From positions 54,639,902 to 54,703,901 of the forward strand of contig OZ038433.1 in NCBI GenBank assembly GCA_964036275.1: a DNA stretch of 64,000 nt. Direction: 5' to 3'. This DNA comes from Litoditis marina (lineage: Eukaryota > Nematoda > Chromadorea > Rhabditida > Rhabditidae). Every line of letters begins with the position of its first letter. Position 1 is the first letter of the stretch. Shown here one piece after another: positions 1 to 15,000 of this stretch. Below the pieces are notes generated by a model. That model was given only the letters and a program-made list of their open reading frames with translations. It had not been told where the DNA came from and ran no database searches. Made by a program: the position numbers and the translations under genes.

Positions 1-1613
1 AGGAATGGAATAGGAAGAGGTAGGAGTTTGAATGGAGGTGTACGGAGTTATAACTATTTCAAACGGCCCAGTTCTTTCATGTTATTACCTCAATACGGTC
101 TGTTTATAATTTTATATTCACCGAACTCCAGTTTTTGTTACGATCGACAAACATATTCACTTTGTCTTTTTTCCGGCTGTATAGACTGCGAAACATTCAA
201 CTGAGCCAACTCCGACCTCTTCTATTGAAATGCTCGTCGGGAATGAGAAAGACAATCCGTTTTCGAAATTCTATGACATATGAAGATATTCACAGTGACT
301 TTCGTACAGTAATTCTTGAACTCGGAATACTTCACGATCATGGTGGTAGAATATGTAAAATCGAGAATCCGAGTAGGTGAATGCTATCAGTTGAAGGTTA
401 GATAACGCGTATAGTTTATTTCATTCCCACTGAGACCCATTGGAATCGTGCCAAGATTTTCGGATGACTATTTCTCCGAAGAGATATGAGTATTCTAAAG
501 TCAGTTTTTATTTACACGCTCTTATGGAACTGATCAACCGCTGACAGAGACTTGCAGTTTTTTGAAAAACTCAAAAGTGGTAAAAAAATAATTGCATGGA
601 ATATTCATTGGCACGCTGCAAAGTTTTGGTGGGAATGACCGGAACTAAATAAACCTAAAAACCGACTCACTGTAGCGACGAAACTGTTTTCTGGATTGTT
701 TTCACCTATTACAGCGTTGGAATCTTATGCAGCCCATTATTCAGGGGAATTTCATTTAGACCCAGTTCCACCAGGAAAAATGTTCGGGAACAAGAATGAA
801 AGCTCTTGTATAGTATAGGTACAAAACACATTGGAGAAAAATGAAAGGGTTACGTTGCACATCTACTCGGAAGTAGTTAGTTCAACGTATGAGAAATGAG
901 GTGAAAATGGATTTTGATATCAGCTGAAATATAGGTTGAAAAATAGATGGATAGCATTCTCTATTACTCAACTTTTACCGCAATTGGAGAGCTGTTGCAG
1001 ATAAGCCGAATGTCAGATCAAATCTTCTGTGTCTGTCGTCTAGGTAGAATCACCTCCAATTGCATGTGAAACGTACCTAGAAATCACCTGTGAATCCAGA
1101 GTACAGACGGCGTACAAATCTCTCCAATAAAAATTCTATATGCTAAAAAATTCTAAAAATGCTATACCACAGCAATCATTAGAGAAACTCTCATAAGAAG
1201 TTGCTTAAGTATACATTACATGAGGTACTGTCCCGAGGTTCACTGGGTATTCCCACCGCGCCAGGCGTTCGAACCCGAGGGTTGTAATATCAAAAGCGAT
1301 GTTCATAGTATGATCCCACCTCGAATTACCTGTTTTTCCCCTCCTCTTCATGAAAAACGGCTGAGCGGGCCAGCCGCCTTCGGCCTTCTGGTGTTATCCT
1401 TCAGATCTTATCTACAGCACCAGCTTCTTATGATGGAAATGCAGTTTTTTCAATGAGGTACGAAACTAAGACTCTTAAAAGCTAATCGACCGAATAGTGA
1501 CTGGCGGAAATTCAGTATGAAACTATTTTGTCCAAGTTTTCGTTAGGAGTGCTACACTCAAAGGAGCGCGCGCACCCGACACAAAAACAGTCAAAAGCAG
1601 AAACCGATTTACA

Positions 1614-1775
1614 CTAGGGGAGGTCTCGCTTCTAAGTTAGGTTCTAGTGAAGACTAGGTGTTATGTGGAATTAACATGATAGAGAACATCTAGTGAAAGT
1701 CTATACTTGTAAATAATTGTATCTATTTACATTGTAATTCAGATACGTTTGTGAAGCGAGTGAAACCTCCCCTAG
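1614..1775. repeat. Foldback element with CTAGGGGAGGT ends
   Basis: The left end reads CTAGGGGAGGTCTCGCTTC and the right end is its near-complement, GAAGCGAGTGAAACCTCCCC then TAG, about 160 bp apart. This fits a short non-autonomous terminal-inverted-repeat element. No second copy was noticed in the window. Confidence 0.5.
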
Positions 1776-1992
1776 AGTTAGTCGGTATATGCGTGTCATG
1801 AAAACCCAACGTTGTTGTATATAGCGTTCCACCGTTCAGTCTCTACACTCAGCGCTCATTACTGCGCGTATATAGCGAAAAAACGGCAAAAGCATAACGG
1901 ACAAGTACTTCTGGAACAAATCTGGCAAAATGAAAGCATTCCGTTAGCTTATTAAGTTGAAACATTCCCATCTCAACGCACTATGTTAGAAT

Positions 1993-2056
1993 TACTTAGT
2001 TAGTTACTTAGTTGGTTAGTTATCTATTAGTTTACTCAGTTAGTTAGTTATCTATT
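1993..2056. repeat. GTTAGTTA/TATCTATT tandem repeat
   Basis: Short imperfect units (TTAGTTA, CTTAGTTG, and TTAGTTATCTATT twice) follow one another for about 60 bp. It is a simple local tandem repeat with no coding signal. Confidence 0.6.
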
Positions 2057-3000
2057 GGAGATATAACTCAAATAAACGTTAAAAAGGTTACAAATGAGCA
2101 GCCAACGGAAATATGAGTTGATCAATGATTTTATAACGCAGCACTTCATCACGGAACTGTTATGATTAATTATATGAGAGGAGAATATTTCACTTGTTCG
2201 AGAATAATTACTGATTTGCTAACAGATGTTACAGGATATTGTATTCGTTATATCTAGGAAGAACGAGTGCAAAAACATTCATAGCAACACTCGGTCCGTC
2301 GAAACATTTGAGTGCGTTTGGCAGCGGCGCTTCGTCCTCATAGATTTCGCTTTCCCGTCGCGCCCCGCACTCACTTTTCAATTTCGCTGCTTTCTTTTCC
2401 CATTTATCTTCTTTCCTCCACAAAAAGCATGTCTTCACTACAATCAGAATACGTTTCTGAGGAATGAAAATTAGCCAAATTCACAATAATGGAAATTACA
2501 ATATTGAATTGCTCAATTTCATTTGAGTTAAATCAGCGGGATAATTATATGTCTTTGAGAACTCGAAAGAAAACATTTCCAGTCCTAAATGTTCTGCAGT
2601 CTTGTTGAGCAGTAAACCACTACTGAAAAGTTTAAGGTTAAATTAAATTTAGAGTTCTCGTTTCTATTTCAGGTTGTATACAAATAAAAACTTAGGCAAC
2701 TCATCTGTTATATATATTGTCCTTAAACCATCAGTAGCGATAGAATCTGAGTCTTTGAGGGATCTGTTATTAATACTCTGTCTGAAACATTCCACTGATA
2801 ATTCAGTCGTCATCTTTCTATCAAATGCTCGTTTGTTGGCAATTTCGTCACAAAACGTTCGTTCGTCATTTGCCCTCGACGAAAGTTGCCTGAATAGCTT
2901 CTTTAACAACAATCGCAATTGCTTCATTGCGCAACTGTAGCCTGACCCGTCCGCCCCAGACCCCGCCCCCTGTTGTCGCAGTGTACGTTAAGCGGCTACC

Positions 3001-6000
3001 ATGCTCAAGCTGCTACTTCTATTAATACCAGGTAAGAAACATTCAGCTGTTATTCAACATTTCTCAACCACATAATTGTTCTTCTATCGTGTCTACCAGC
3101 TCAGTTATGACATCAATGAGAACAAGTAATACACTTCAACCAAAACTTAAGAAGACTACTACCTGTTATCCAATAGGAGTGAAGGATCCTCGGATATTTT
3201 AAAAGAAAACAAATTATTCAACTAGCGCTTGATTATTGAATAATAGCTTTTTTATGCAATTAAGCGCACTGACCTACCTTAAATCACTAAATGACATACG
3301 ATTCTTGATACTCAAAAAGCATTTGACGGTTTTTTCCAATGAATTGAATTTCATCGCGCTGTTATATATGTTTTTCGTACTTTTCCACTGCCATTACGAA
3401 AGTTTAAGTATTTCTATTCATATTTTCTTTATTCTTTTCGAATATCGATCCAATTGATCTATCTGTTTCAATTACATTGTTTAATAGAATGTCCCACCCT
3501 TTGCTTGGCTATCCAAACACCTGAAATACTTGCTAAGCGCCATGCTGGCTTCTCGACAAAAGCCGAACGCCGCGTTCTGAAATTCCGGATTCTAATTTAA
3601 TTAGGCGGATGAATAAAAAGAAGCTGAATAAAATCAGTTAATTGCAACGATACTCCTAGTTTCAGTCCCACTGATTTTCTGCTCTTAAAAAAACACAGTT
3701 TGGATTGATTCACCTAAAAATTTCAACTCGCTGTATTTGACCTGTTCCCAACTGCACTGCAATGTTTCAAGTTGTATCCGGTACAATCGTTCAGATTCTG
3801 CGGTTTCTGTTTCTGGTTTCGCCCTCTTTTTCACGCATCGTTCTGCCCATTAAAACTGTTTAACTGGAGCGTAACGTCATGCTATCAATTACCAAATTTC
3901 ATGCACTCCGATGTTTTGATGAAAAGAGAGTTGATAGTATTATTGCTTATACTTCTGTATTTGGGAACAGTTTTGTTTTGTTCGATTTCAAACCCTCTTT
4001 GCCTGTTTCGTTTTTGCTACGTATTCAATAGCGATTCGGTTTTCAAGAAAATGTGATCAAATTGTGCCCAAACAAATGTTAACCGGCTTTTTCTGATTGA
4101 ATGCTCAAAATGCTTATGGTGTGCAACTCATCATTGCACATTGTCTGATTTTTTTCTGTATTTGACTGAAGATATAAGTATTTCAACAATCCTAATAAAA
4201 AATCTGCTCTACATTATAATAATCTTTTCATTTTCATTCCTTGGATAGACACTTTAAATCGATTGGTTGTTTCCACGTTTCCACGTTGCTGTCAGCTGTT
4301 CTCTGTTCTACTTTTCTTTTCTTTGCCTTCGATTTCACTTTCTGTCACCCACTATTCCTGTTCAATTGCATGCCGGCCATGTAATAAATTTCATCGACTT
4401 GTTCGAAAAAAACGCGACAATCCCCCTTTTGAATTTGCATTTTACAACGCTACGCGAAATTCCCACCAATTGCCTACATTAATTGAAAGATTGATATGAA
4501 TTAGTGAATATATGTACAAAGTTAGAGTACAAAATTTCGCTAACGTACGTCTATCCCCAAACATTTTATTCAATGATACAATCACAATGTTCTCGATAAA
4601 ATGCTCATTCATCACGACCATAACTTTTCAAGTACACCATTTCCACAACACTATCTGCACAGTTTTGGAATGTGAGCAAACACTAATTTACGGTTGATTT
4701 AGGATCAATTTGTGCGTTTCTCGTAATGAATGATTTGAATTACTTACAACTTGGAAACAAACCAACAAACATAAAGGGCTGGCAGTGATTATTCACCGTT
4801 ATGTTTTTCATAGATTACTATTTTCCTCTTTTGTTCTATCCTCGGTCTAATGGCAGTCCAATGTTTCAAACTGGCACGCATCTCAAAAGTGCAATGGTTC
4901 AGCCCCGAAAAGCCGGTCCTGCCGTCTGTTCAATAAATTAGCTGCCGTTCACATGGCATTTCAGTTTTTACAGTAATGCCCTCGAGACATTCTCGAACCT
5001 GCGCATCTTAGCCAATACAGTATCACACAGCTCGTAAAACGGTGTCGGCACTCGGTTTCTCCTTGCAAAACCACTTGAAACCGGGGTCGAGAGACAACTT
5101 GTTACAGCACTTTAGTGTGCCTCGGGGCGAGACAAGGGCGCCAAAAAACAGCTCATGCCAACCTGATTCGAACGACGAGAAACAAAGGAAAGAGGCTGAC
5201 TAATCAAGCACACTGTACCGAAGTAAATGCCCGAGTCACGTGAAGCGTAAGGAAAACACCCGCGTCTAGACTAGTGCCAGAAACGCTTTAAAAAGAAGGA
5301 TTATGTGGTCCAATACCAATGCTTCACTCCTTTAAACTGCAATACATTTTTCAATTGCAGATTAAAGGACCGATGACAAGGGATTGGTCCACATAAGCGT
5401 CCTGCTTCAAGTAACGGCGTCCTCTTCACCATTGTAATAAACAGTATAAACACCCATAATCATTCACGTTATCATTGAATTAACGCGTTTCAATATTTTA
5501 TAAATGGAAATCCTTTTTGAGACACAGCTACAGTTTCCGATTTGACCGAAACCGTGTTCAGATTTGGAAAATGACCATTTTTCTCGCAGTAATTACGTCT
5601 TTTGACTGAGTGAAATATCCCACGCTCAAGTTGTTTCGCCTAGTTGGGTACAACTCAGTCGTATTTCTTTTCTGCGTGTCTCTTGCGCTCAATAAGCAAT
5701 TCCTAACAATCAAACACGATTATGTGATCCCATCCCAATGCTTCAGTCCTTTAAACTGCAATACATTTTTCAATTGCAGTTTAAAGGACCGTTGACCCGG
5801 GTTTGGTCCACATTATCGTCCTGCTTTAAGCGTATTCATCCATAATAGTCAAGTAACTGTTCATTTTGACTTGCAACAGAAATCGAACAACAGGCGGCGG
5901 TGGAATGTTTCAACCAACCTTTAGATACCGCTGCAATCTTAGTTTATGTTAATATGTGTAAAAATGTGTAAGTAACAAATTCATAGAATGGAAGAGAATG

Positions 6001-9000
6001 GAATATTTATTGATCTGAGATTCAAACTAGGTGTATATGGATGCTAAAAAATCAGCGAAGGAACCAAGAACACTTCATTTTCGTATATTTTGCAATTTTA
6101 CAACGCTAAACTACTATAATCAGTCTAAAAACAAGACTAATTCAGATCAGTTCTTGATTTGCAGCTTCGTAGCAGGGTAACCGTAACCGCTGCGCTAGTA
6201 ACCGCAAGTAACCGCTGCGCTATCATAGCACGTAATCGCCAAGCTCTGCACTCGAAGACATGTGTACGTACACCGCGGAAAATGCGATATACAGTACCCT
6301 CGCGCCTTTCTGTTGGCGATGACTATACTCTACGTGTCTCACCTTGATCATAGTTCAGGTCTGCCGTCTACAATATTCCGAACATATTTTGCAACAATGA
6401 AACGGAAACTTGCTTCTCTAAAGCCATTTTTCATTTTGTCGAGACGTTTGAACCCGCCCGACCTTCACCTAAGTGTATCATTTCTTCATTTTTTCGCTGC
6501 GCTCATCGCTTTTTCATTTCGCTTCCAAAGGGGGACAAAAACGTGTTTTTGAGTTCAAAACGAAGCGGGAGTCCGCACGGCAGGACGAAAAGCTGTGACC
6601 AAATTGGAATGAACAATAGGATTCGGTCGGCCTCCTAAGAGAAAACGACATATTTTGCAGCCCGTGACAGATTACAAATTGTTGACGTCATATGCACAAC
6701 AAGCGTTCGCGTGACACGTCAACATTTAACGCAACTTGTACTTCGAATACTTGAAGCAGGACGATTATGGGGACCAATTTCGTGTCAACGGACCTTTAAA
6801 CTGCAATTGAAAATGTATTGCTGCTAAAGGACTGAAGCATTGGAGTTGGACAACATAATCGTCCTTCTCTAATCTAACCTGTACTTTGAACACTCGCCAA
6901 CCTGCACTGTTTTGCAAGTTTTAGCGTGACCGTCTAGGCTTTTTCTTACTTGATGTAATAGTTTAAAGTCACGACTGCACTAGATAACTAGCCGATATCA
7001 AAAGGGGTAAAACAATCAGTAGTCGGATTAGATACCGAAAGTTTCCCTACAGTACGTTAGGGACTGCAAAACGTTTTGTTCATTGCCTGGAAGAATGAAG
7101 GAGATATCACTAAAAATGAAACTTTTTTCATAAATGTGTTCATTAAAAGTTTCCGTCACTTTGGAAATTGGCTGCGTTTCCGGCACAGAAGTTGATCCAC
7201 CAAAACATAGGGAAAACAAGTTTGAACGGTACCCAGTTGGCGTGGACCACCTTCTTAGTTCGTTTCGATGTTTCATGAAAAGAATAGGGGAAATGACGCG
7301 AATGGCATGTCTGGTGAAGAAACGGCCGTTGGAAACCGGTTTCGATTGCGCGGAAATCTGGGAAAAACCATGCTAAACAGTACGGAATAGCCGCAGGATA
7401 CGTAATTTTCTCATGCATATGTTTAGGGGAATAAATTGCGTTTGTGAGAGATTGGAATGACAAGTTTGGCAGGTGTGGAAACATTCGCATGCTACTGTGA
7501 AACGTATTACATAAGTTAGGTAAAAATAGTTCTTGGACAGTGTTGGACATATGTTAATCTTGAGCTTGAGCATGTCGCTCACATTCATAGGAGAGTTATG
7601 AATAGTTTCTGCGAAATTTGAACAAAAATCAGAAGTGTGCATGTACATGTTTTATTTTTCATTTATTCATTTACACGTTTTGATTTCTAATGTGCACAAT
7701 GTGTTTTAGGTGACTAAACCTTGGAAAAACAGTAAACTAGGTCCCAATCAGCAATCTGAAAGGTCAAATCTACAGTCAGCTACTAAAATGATTATCTCTA
7801 AGTATAAACACACCAATTTTATTACTTTATTTCACGCAGAAGTTTCTTGTGATGCTCAGTTAGGCTTTGGGACTGTTCCCATCCTTTCCTGAAACACTCA
7901 TTTGCTGGACCTTCCTTCATTCCAAATAGTTTAGACTCCGCTAACAAACACAGTCAAATGTTGTTTGCCGAATATAATATTGGGCTAACTATTGTGTGAA
8001 ATGGGCCGTTTTTGAATGCGTTTGACCATCGCAATTGCCTGGTTCTCCAGCATTGGCCCCAACTGGTCTTTTGCTTGTTTCCCTCGTAAAATAGACCGAG
8101 AAAATGTAAATCCAGGGATGATCGCCTCACGTACGCAAACTATCCCACGCAAGTAGTCTTCGATACGCGTTTCTAGAGAAGGGAAATCCAAAACATCTTA
8201 TACAGTGAAATAAGAAGAAACATTCTCAATTGTACATTTCACCATTGCACCTTCCAATCTTTCATGTGTTTTGTTCCCGGGACTAACATTCGACTAGGTA
8301 GTGACAGTATTGTTTTTGTGAACATAAACTATAGATTAGTTATCTCCAAAGCTCGCAACTCAGATGTTTTTTCACGTTTGATCTAGCTTTGATCAAAAAA
8401 GCTTGTTTTGAATTATTGTGCCGGAAAAGACAATATTGTTCTTAACCAGACGAACAATATTATTGAATGGGTTGGAAACACTTGGTTGCGTTAATTATTC
8501 CAGCTCATTTCAAACTACAATAACTTAATATTACATATATCGTGTGTAATTTTTCGAAGCTTACACTGAAAGTTGAGATATTCTTCATAATAGTTCACAG
8601 GAAGTGATAAATAACAGCGAAAACCAAACTGTCACGATTTCCATGGGTTTCTACACATTCAGTGTGAACATTCACTAGAACTATAAGTTATACTAAATAT
8701 AATCCGTCTTTCGTTGCAGCTGTTTTGAGTCAGACGCTCTCTCCCCCCATCACAACTCGATTCAAATGTCTGACCAACGGGTGTTGCGATCAACACGAAT
8801 GGTGTCGTTTTTGGGCTTCCATCGGCGAATGTCAGGTGAGTTAAAGGAAGATAGTGGGTGCCAATATTATAAATTTCTGTCTTTCGCCGGAATCGAACCT
8901 GCGAGCAAAAGATTTGCAGCAGGGCGCTAAGCACTGGGCTATTAGAGTCCTTGAAGTCATGCAAATGATGAGCTCAACCTCACCAAGAATCTCTTATTCT

Positions 9001-12000
9001 GGCCACATAGTTGCCTGTGTGAACACAAACTAGGACAGGTGGTGACCAGATAGATCAGATCAAAGATCAAAGGTGAAGTTTTGATTAGATTTTTCTACGC
9101 CGAATCCTGATATTCATTCGTCCTAACTCAAGTTTGCCAGATCAGACATTAACCTTGTTTGCATTTCTCTCTATGTAAGTTTTTTATTCATTCAGCGCGC
9201 TTTTTCCATAACAAAGAAATAAAAGCATTATTGGCTAGCAGCTGAACGGGTACCACACAAAGGTGTAATAGAAACGTCACTTTTGAGAACAGTTTGAGCA
9301 GCAACTGAACCAGGTTGTGATCACCTACACTACCACAAAGATAGAATGTTCGCAACTATATGTGGCCAGAATGTGATCATGTTTTTGATTAAAGCAGGAC
9401 GATTATGTGGACTGATTCCGTGTCAACGGTCCTTTGAACTGCAATTGAAACATGTATTGCAGTTTAAAGGACTGAAGCCTGGAGATTGGACCACATAATC
9501 GCCCTTCTTTAAGTTGAGATCACGTTTTATATAGCTTTGCTATTGTGCTAGATACTACCTGAATTCATAACTTAAAGGCAGATGTGTGAGAGTAAACTAT
9601 TTGATAAAAAGCATTGCATTCGTTTATTTTTATGAGAACAAACAAATATGTCGAAACATGAATATTTTAATTGCTCGAACATATCATGTCGAACATATCC
9701 TATCATGACTCAACGAACATTCATACAGTCCTAATCTAACAAAAACAAGCTAATCTAAATGTTCTCTTCAAAAGCAAATGTGTATATTTGTGACATCACC
9801 ATTTTCCTATTCTACAAACTTCTTGGTACAATCATCGTTTCAATTGTGCAACACTGTAAAAGTGCACATTAAATAATGAGCGCGTAACAGAGTAAACTAT
9901 ACACTACATTCTGTTTTTATCTTCCATGTCTCCATTTTGTCGCGTAATTGGAGTGCCACATATACGATATACCAATGTGGAAAGACACGTGTTCAGTCGC
10001 GAATAAACATTCTATTCTATTCTTACATACTCAAATGTTTCAGGCCAATTTGGACTGGATGACTGCCAACTGTCAGCTGGCTTGTGGAACTTGCACGGCT
10101 CCACCAGCTACACCCAGTTAGTTGCTTTTTCAGGGATTTCAAAAACGCTCTCCATTCTGAGATGAGATTGCTAGCAAAAGATCCATCACGTTCGGATTGA
10201 GAAAAAACGAAAGAATATTGAATGGGAATATGTTTTATTTAAGGTGTTTACATTTAATTCTCAGCTATTTTATTGAAGATAAACTCCGTCAATGTAAACT
10301 GAGCTCCTTACTGGGCGAAATTCAGTTATCAGTGAATTTCAAGTTCATTGAGACGTTTCGCTTGGGATATAAATGCCAGCCGTGTTTCCTTTAGTAATAG
10401 AATGTCAAATTCGATCTTAAAAGATCTTTATAGTTCCCCAATAGCATTCGCGTGATATTGTTTCGCAAAGAAGAGAGAGGCATCAAAACACTAGATACGA
10501 ACTGTTCGATTGCCGTATTTGTTTGTTTTCTATTATGCCCCGCGCTTTTACTGGTTGGGGCCGTCGGAAATACCTGTTATAATACTTATGCGAGGGAAAT
10601 ATATTATTCGTCTAAAAACGTTGAAAGAGATTTGTTCATATATAAAAACGAACTATACTGTAAATCAATTACACAGTCACGTGAAACATGTTAAACACAG
10701 CAGAACTCAGAGACGTGCAATTACAAAGTGCACGTTACCTCATTAGAATGCTAATTTTACATGACTATTCAATTTACTTCTAGTATAAGGTCATTTGTAT
10801 TATACTTGATTTTCAATCTCGAATACCCTACTTCATGTACAGGAAACTGCTCTGCTTTTCCGCCCACAAACAATGAAATTCGCTTAGTGTAGTATCTCTT
10901 TTTAATGCTTCGAAGGTCACTTTTCAATTGGAGAATTGCCCAAATTCCTCGGAAGTCATATGTACAACAGCATGACTCGACTGAAAGTAATAGCAAGTGA
11001 TTGATAACATGTCAACTACAAGCGAAGAGAAAACCATAAACTTTCGCAATACTTCTCAACTAGTTCCATCGACGTTATGATAAGGTCTACAACCTAAAGC
11101 AGGACGATTATGTGGTCCAGTCCGAACGCTTTAGTCCTTTAAACTGCAATACATTTTTTAATTGCAGTTTAAAGGACCGTTGTCACGGGATTGGTCCACA
11201 AAATCGTCCTACTTTAAAGCTTGAAGGTCTGAGTTCTACTCTACCCATACAGAATATGTTGCAACTTATAACTAAAAACATGAACTCATACTACAAACAC
11301 AAACATATCATAATGAGGTCGCACATACACATTTTTTGGACGGAATGGAAATGGTATTAAAGATATGGACAATATGAAAACAGTATCGTGTATTGAACAC
11401 AAGAATAGATCTTTACTACAAAATCTTTACTATTATTATCCAATTAGAGGGGGGCAGAAAGAAAAGTTCATATCAAAGAACTGATCAAGAGAAACCGATA
11501 TAGACAATTTCAATTCAGACTTACGAACCTACTCTGCATACGGTTCGCATGTTTTATACTGTTTTGGCGCGCGCAACCTTATGTTTAGGTACCCCAGAGT
11601 ACGTATGCTAGAAGATCCCGGCCCCTTTATCCCATCCTGGATTTCTTCAAACATACGCTATTTCTCTGCTCTCACATCCCACCGGGATGTGAGAGACGAG
11701 AAATAGTGAGGCAGAGTAAGAGACGCAGGATGGGATGATGGTGCCGGGATCTTCCAGCACACGTACTCAGATTAAGCCTACCCCAATAAACAACTCACTC
11801 TACTCGGCTGATTCCAGTACCCACCACCAGTACTGAGTCATCCCACAGTTCTGAGGAAAAGGAGGAGAAAAAGAAAGACAAGTCCGCGGAACTGTCGACC
11901 TCCTCTGAAGTCAACTCAGTCTCCTCGTGTGAAGCTGTCCGAAAACACATGGATCAGGCATATAAGGTGAGTTCTGGGTAGGGCGCAGTAAACTGGGTAG

Positions 12001-15000
12001 AAAAAGTTCATCTTATAACTTCACTATTTTTAACATTTGATGATGCGTGAACTTTTGAGGTGCAGCTCATGATACGCATGATACCGTCTCAATTGCAACT
12101 ACATCAACAAATCTCGCGAAAAAAAGTAATTCAAATCGTAGCACCAGTGTTACATAGATCTTCGTTATGCCACAAAGTGAAACCGAACATGTGCGGAGGT
12201 TTGATATTGTGCTCTTTCATTAAAAACCTTCACTCAGTAATTAATTTGCGATAAAACTATCACTTCATCTGTATTGAAATATTAACGTTATCATGTTCTA
12301 CAATGATTCATTCGATTCTTAAGCTGGAGCAAAGTTTCCAAGTGATCGACATTCGTATTAACAGTTGAATTTATACAGGCGTTGAAACGTTCAGCCTGTT
12401 TTTTTTCAAGACGTTTCATCTGGAAAACTAATTTCTCACGGTTAAGTTCAGAAAGAAGTTCAAAGTAACTGTAAATATAAAGTGAAATGCCTGTTTGTTT
12501 CAAGTGACCAATATTCATATACATTGTCTGAATGTTTCAGTTGATGACTGCATCTGAATTGGTGAATTCGGTGGAAGACAACTTCGGTCGTAAGATGTTA
12601 TCGATTGATGAGATCAGCCACAGTGCCAAGACGGGATGTGTTCCTCAGGTTTGTAAAATATTAGTTTTTGTCTCGTTTTTAAGAACACTGACCTATGACT
12701 GTGCATAAAACGCAGGGCAAACAAACTACTAGTACGGTGAAACGAAACAGCTTTAGCCGTTCAATTGTTACTTTCTACGCAATATTTGAACTAATTCATA
12801 ACTAGTTGGGTCCCATGTAGCAAGACTGGTCGGTACGGGGCTTCAACACCTGGGGGGCAGACTGGCCACGGCTGGAAGCTCCGGTGTTACTGGGTCCGCT
12901 CTGTGCGTACTCCTCTCAGGCGTATCCGGCTCCGGTCGAAGTTCCGGCTCCCAGTCATCCACTTCCGTAGTCGACAGCTCCCATGTAGCACGACTTGTCA
13001 CCCATCTTCGACGCTCAGATGATTGTGACCTGTACGATCACAACACTTCTTCATTATCTAACTGAATAGTGATTCATTTGCAAGTTTTTGTTCTAGTTGC
13101 AAGACAGTGGAGTGGATTGTTCGAAGAATCTCTGCTACCATTTGATGTATCGCACTCTGGATGGAACCTGCAACAACCTCGATCAGCCAATGAAAGGAGC
13201 CGCTTTCCGGAAGTTCCACAGGTACTCTTTGACACACACACGTGCACGTCACGTGACCAACAGCTGTCCGTGACTCATTAAGGCTTCTTTGAGTTGTTCA
13301 TCGAGTCCAACGTTTACAGTTTTGATGAATTGAGTTGAATAACATTTTTAACAACCCCATTCCCGCTTTTAATATGCTTAAATTGTTCGGAATGGTCACT
13401 TGAAGGCGAAAAAACTCATTAACTATCTAGCATTACATGTAATTGATTATTGATGTGTTTCGCAACTTCATGTGACTCCAAGAATCAAAAACCTGTCGTC
13501 AAGCTGTCTTATTTATGTTAAACTGAAAACATTCCAGACACTTTCCGTCCGAGTACGACGATGGCAAAGGAGAGCCTGTTTGTGAGTTGGGATTCAACGT
13601 ATTTCCAGATTTTCTTCGCGTTTTGAAAGCACGGAAAAATAGTGATAAGAACGAAACATATTCCCATTTCGATCAATACAAACCGAAAACTTAATATTAA
13701 AAAAATCATGTTTTGAGCTATCCTTATGGTTTGTGTCATGATCTCAACCCGAAGTAAGTGATGTGTGAGTGCTGTGATGAAGTTTCAACTATAGTAAGTG
13801 CCAAATTTATTAATTTCTGTCTCTCGCCGGAATTGAACCTGCGAGCAAAAGTTTCATAGCAAAGCGCTAACCACTGCGACATTAGAGCACATAATCGAAA
13901 TCGGAGACATGTGTGCTTACACAGCGAAAAGTGAGATATACAGTTCCCTCTCGCCTTTCCGTTGGCAACGACTATAACACATATAGGCATCCTCATAGAA
14001 TACACCAGCAAGATGGGTTTTCCTGACGAAGGTGCCAACCTGTAAAACCTCTGAGAACCGTCTGGAACTGCATCAAACCGCCATGAATCTAGGTGGAAAC
14101 GATTTAGCGTACTTCTCTTGAGAGCACATGTTTATAATTCAATTAGTGTCACATTCAACAGTTCGTAAATACGTGTGTCTAAACGCGAATAAACGGCCAC
14201 CCAATGTCCGTGGCGACGAAATTTCCCGAGTGTGCAGAGATAAACACATCTGGAGGGCAGTCAAGGAACACCATCTCGAAACGATATGAAGTGAACTAAA
14301 TAAATCTTGAATCTTGACTATTGTAACTATTCGACAAGTGGTCTTTTTCAGCTTCAATCAACATCACTCGCCCAACTGCCAGAGAATCGAACCGAGTTAT
14401 GCTGTCTTCGGCGCAGTCAGTGGTACACGATAAGGTGGGTATAGTATACTTCATGTCAATATCCACAGTACAGTATGCAGTTGACTTTAGGTGGTTCAAG
14501 GATACGATACTAGTTTCAAGTCATCACAAGCGGTAATGTTCTTTCGAATGAATAGGGAACCTCGGCTATATTCGGGGTCTGAATGTTTTGCCATGTATAT
14601 ATATGCGGCGTCAACCCAAAGAAGATGTGAAAAATATAAAACATTCGAATGTTTCAGTACAACAATATGATGATGCAATGGGGTCAGTTCATGTCCCACG
14701 ACATGGCGAAGACGACCCTACAGCCCTCCGCCCAGTGCAAATCCTGCGACCCCGTTCCCTCCAAGTGTATGCCCATCCCAATCACCCCCAAGGATCCGAA
14801 CTCGAAGTAAGTACCAGACCTTTATTTGAAGATGACCGAAAAAGGTTGTGATGTACACGTTACAGCTCAAGTTATGTGTTAAAGGGGAGTGTTCGGAACA
14901 TTTCTTAAACTCACTTAAAGTAGGACGATTATGTGGAACAATCCCGTGTCCACGGTCCTTTAAACTGCAGTTGAAAAATTTATTGCAGTTTAAAGGACTG

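Larger units (their letters stand above)
1..2999. other. Upstream flank, no gene recognised
   Basis: No run of exons with coherent phase was found on either strand. The longest open frames (about 80 codons) lack splice signals and protein-like composition. Visible structure is limited to a foldback at 1614-1775 and a GTTA-rich tandem repeat at 1993-2056. The last 60 bases before the peroxidase ATG are GC-rich and contain 'GTTGTCGCAG' at about 2972-2981, a possible spliced-leader acceptor. Confidence 0.5.
3032..8719 (+). other. Peroxidase intron 1 (5.7 kb)
   Basis: The intron has a GTAAG donor and a TTGCAG acceptor. It contains three TTAA MITEs and a SINE-like fragment and no convincing exon. 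AT-rich open frames up to 135 codons on the minus strand (about 7143-7550) have no splice context or recognisable motif. Confidence 0.7.

Noticed and set aside
1220..1456. 78-codon open frame upstream of the peroxidase
   Set aside because: No acceptor or donor in phase with another exon, and no recognisable domain.
7143..7550. 135-codon minus-strand open frame in peroxidase intron 1
   Set aside because: No motif, no splice context, and overlapping open frames on the other strand; probably chance.
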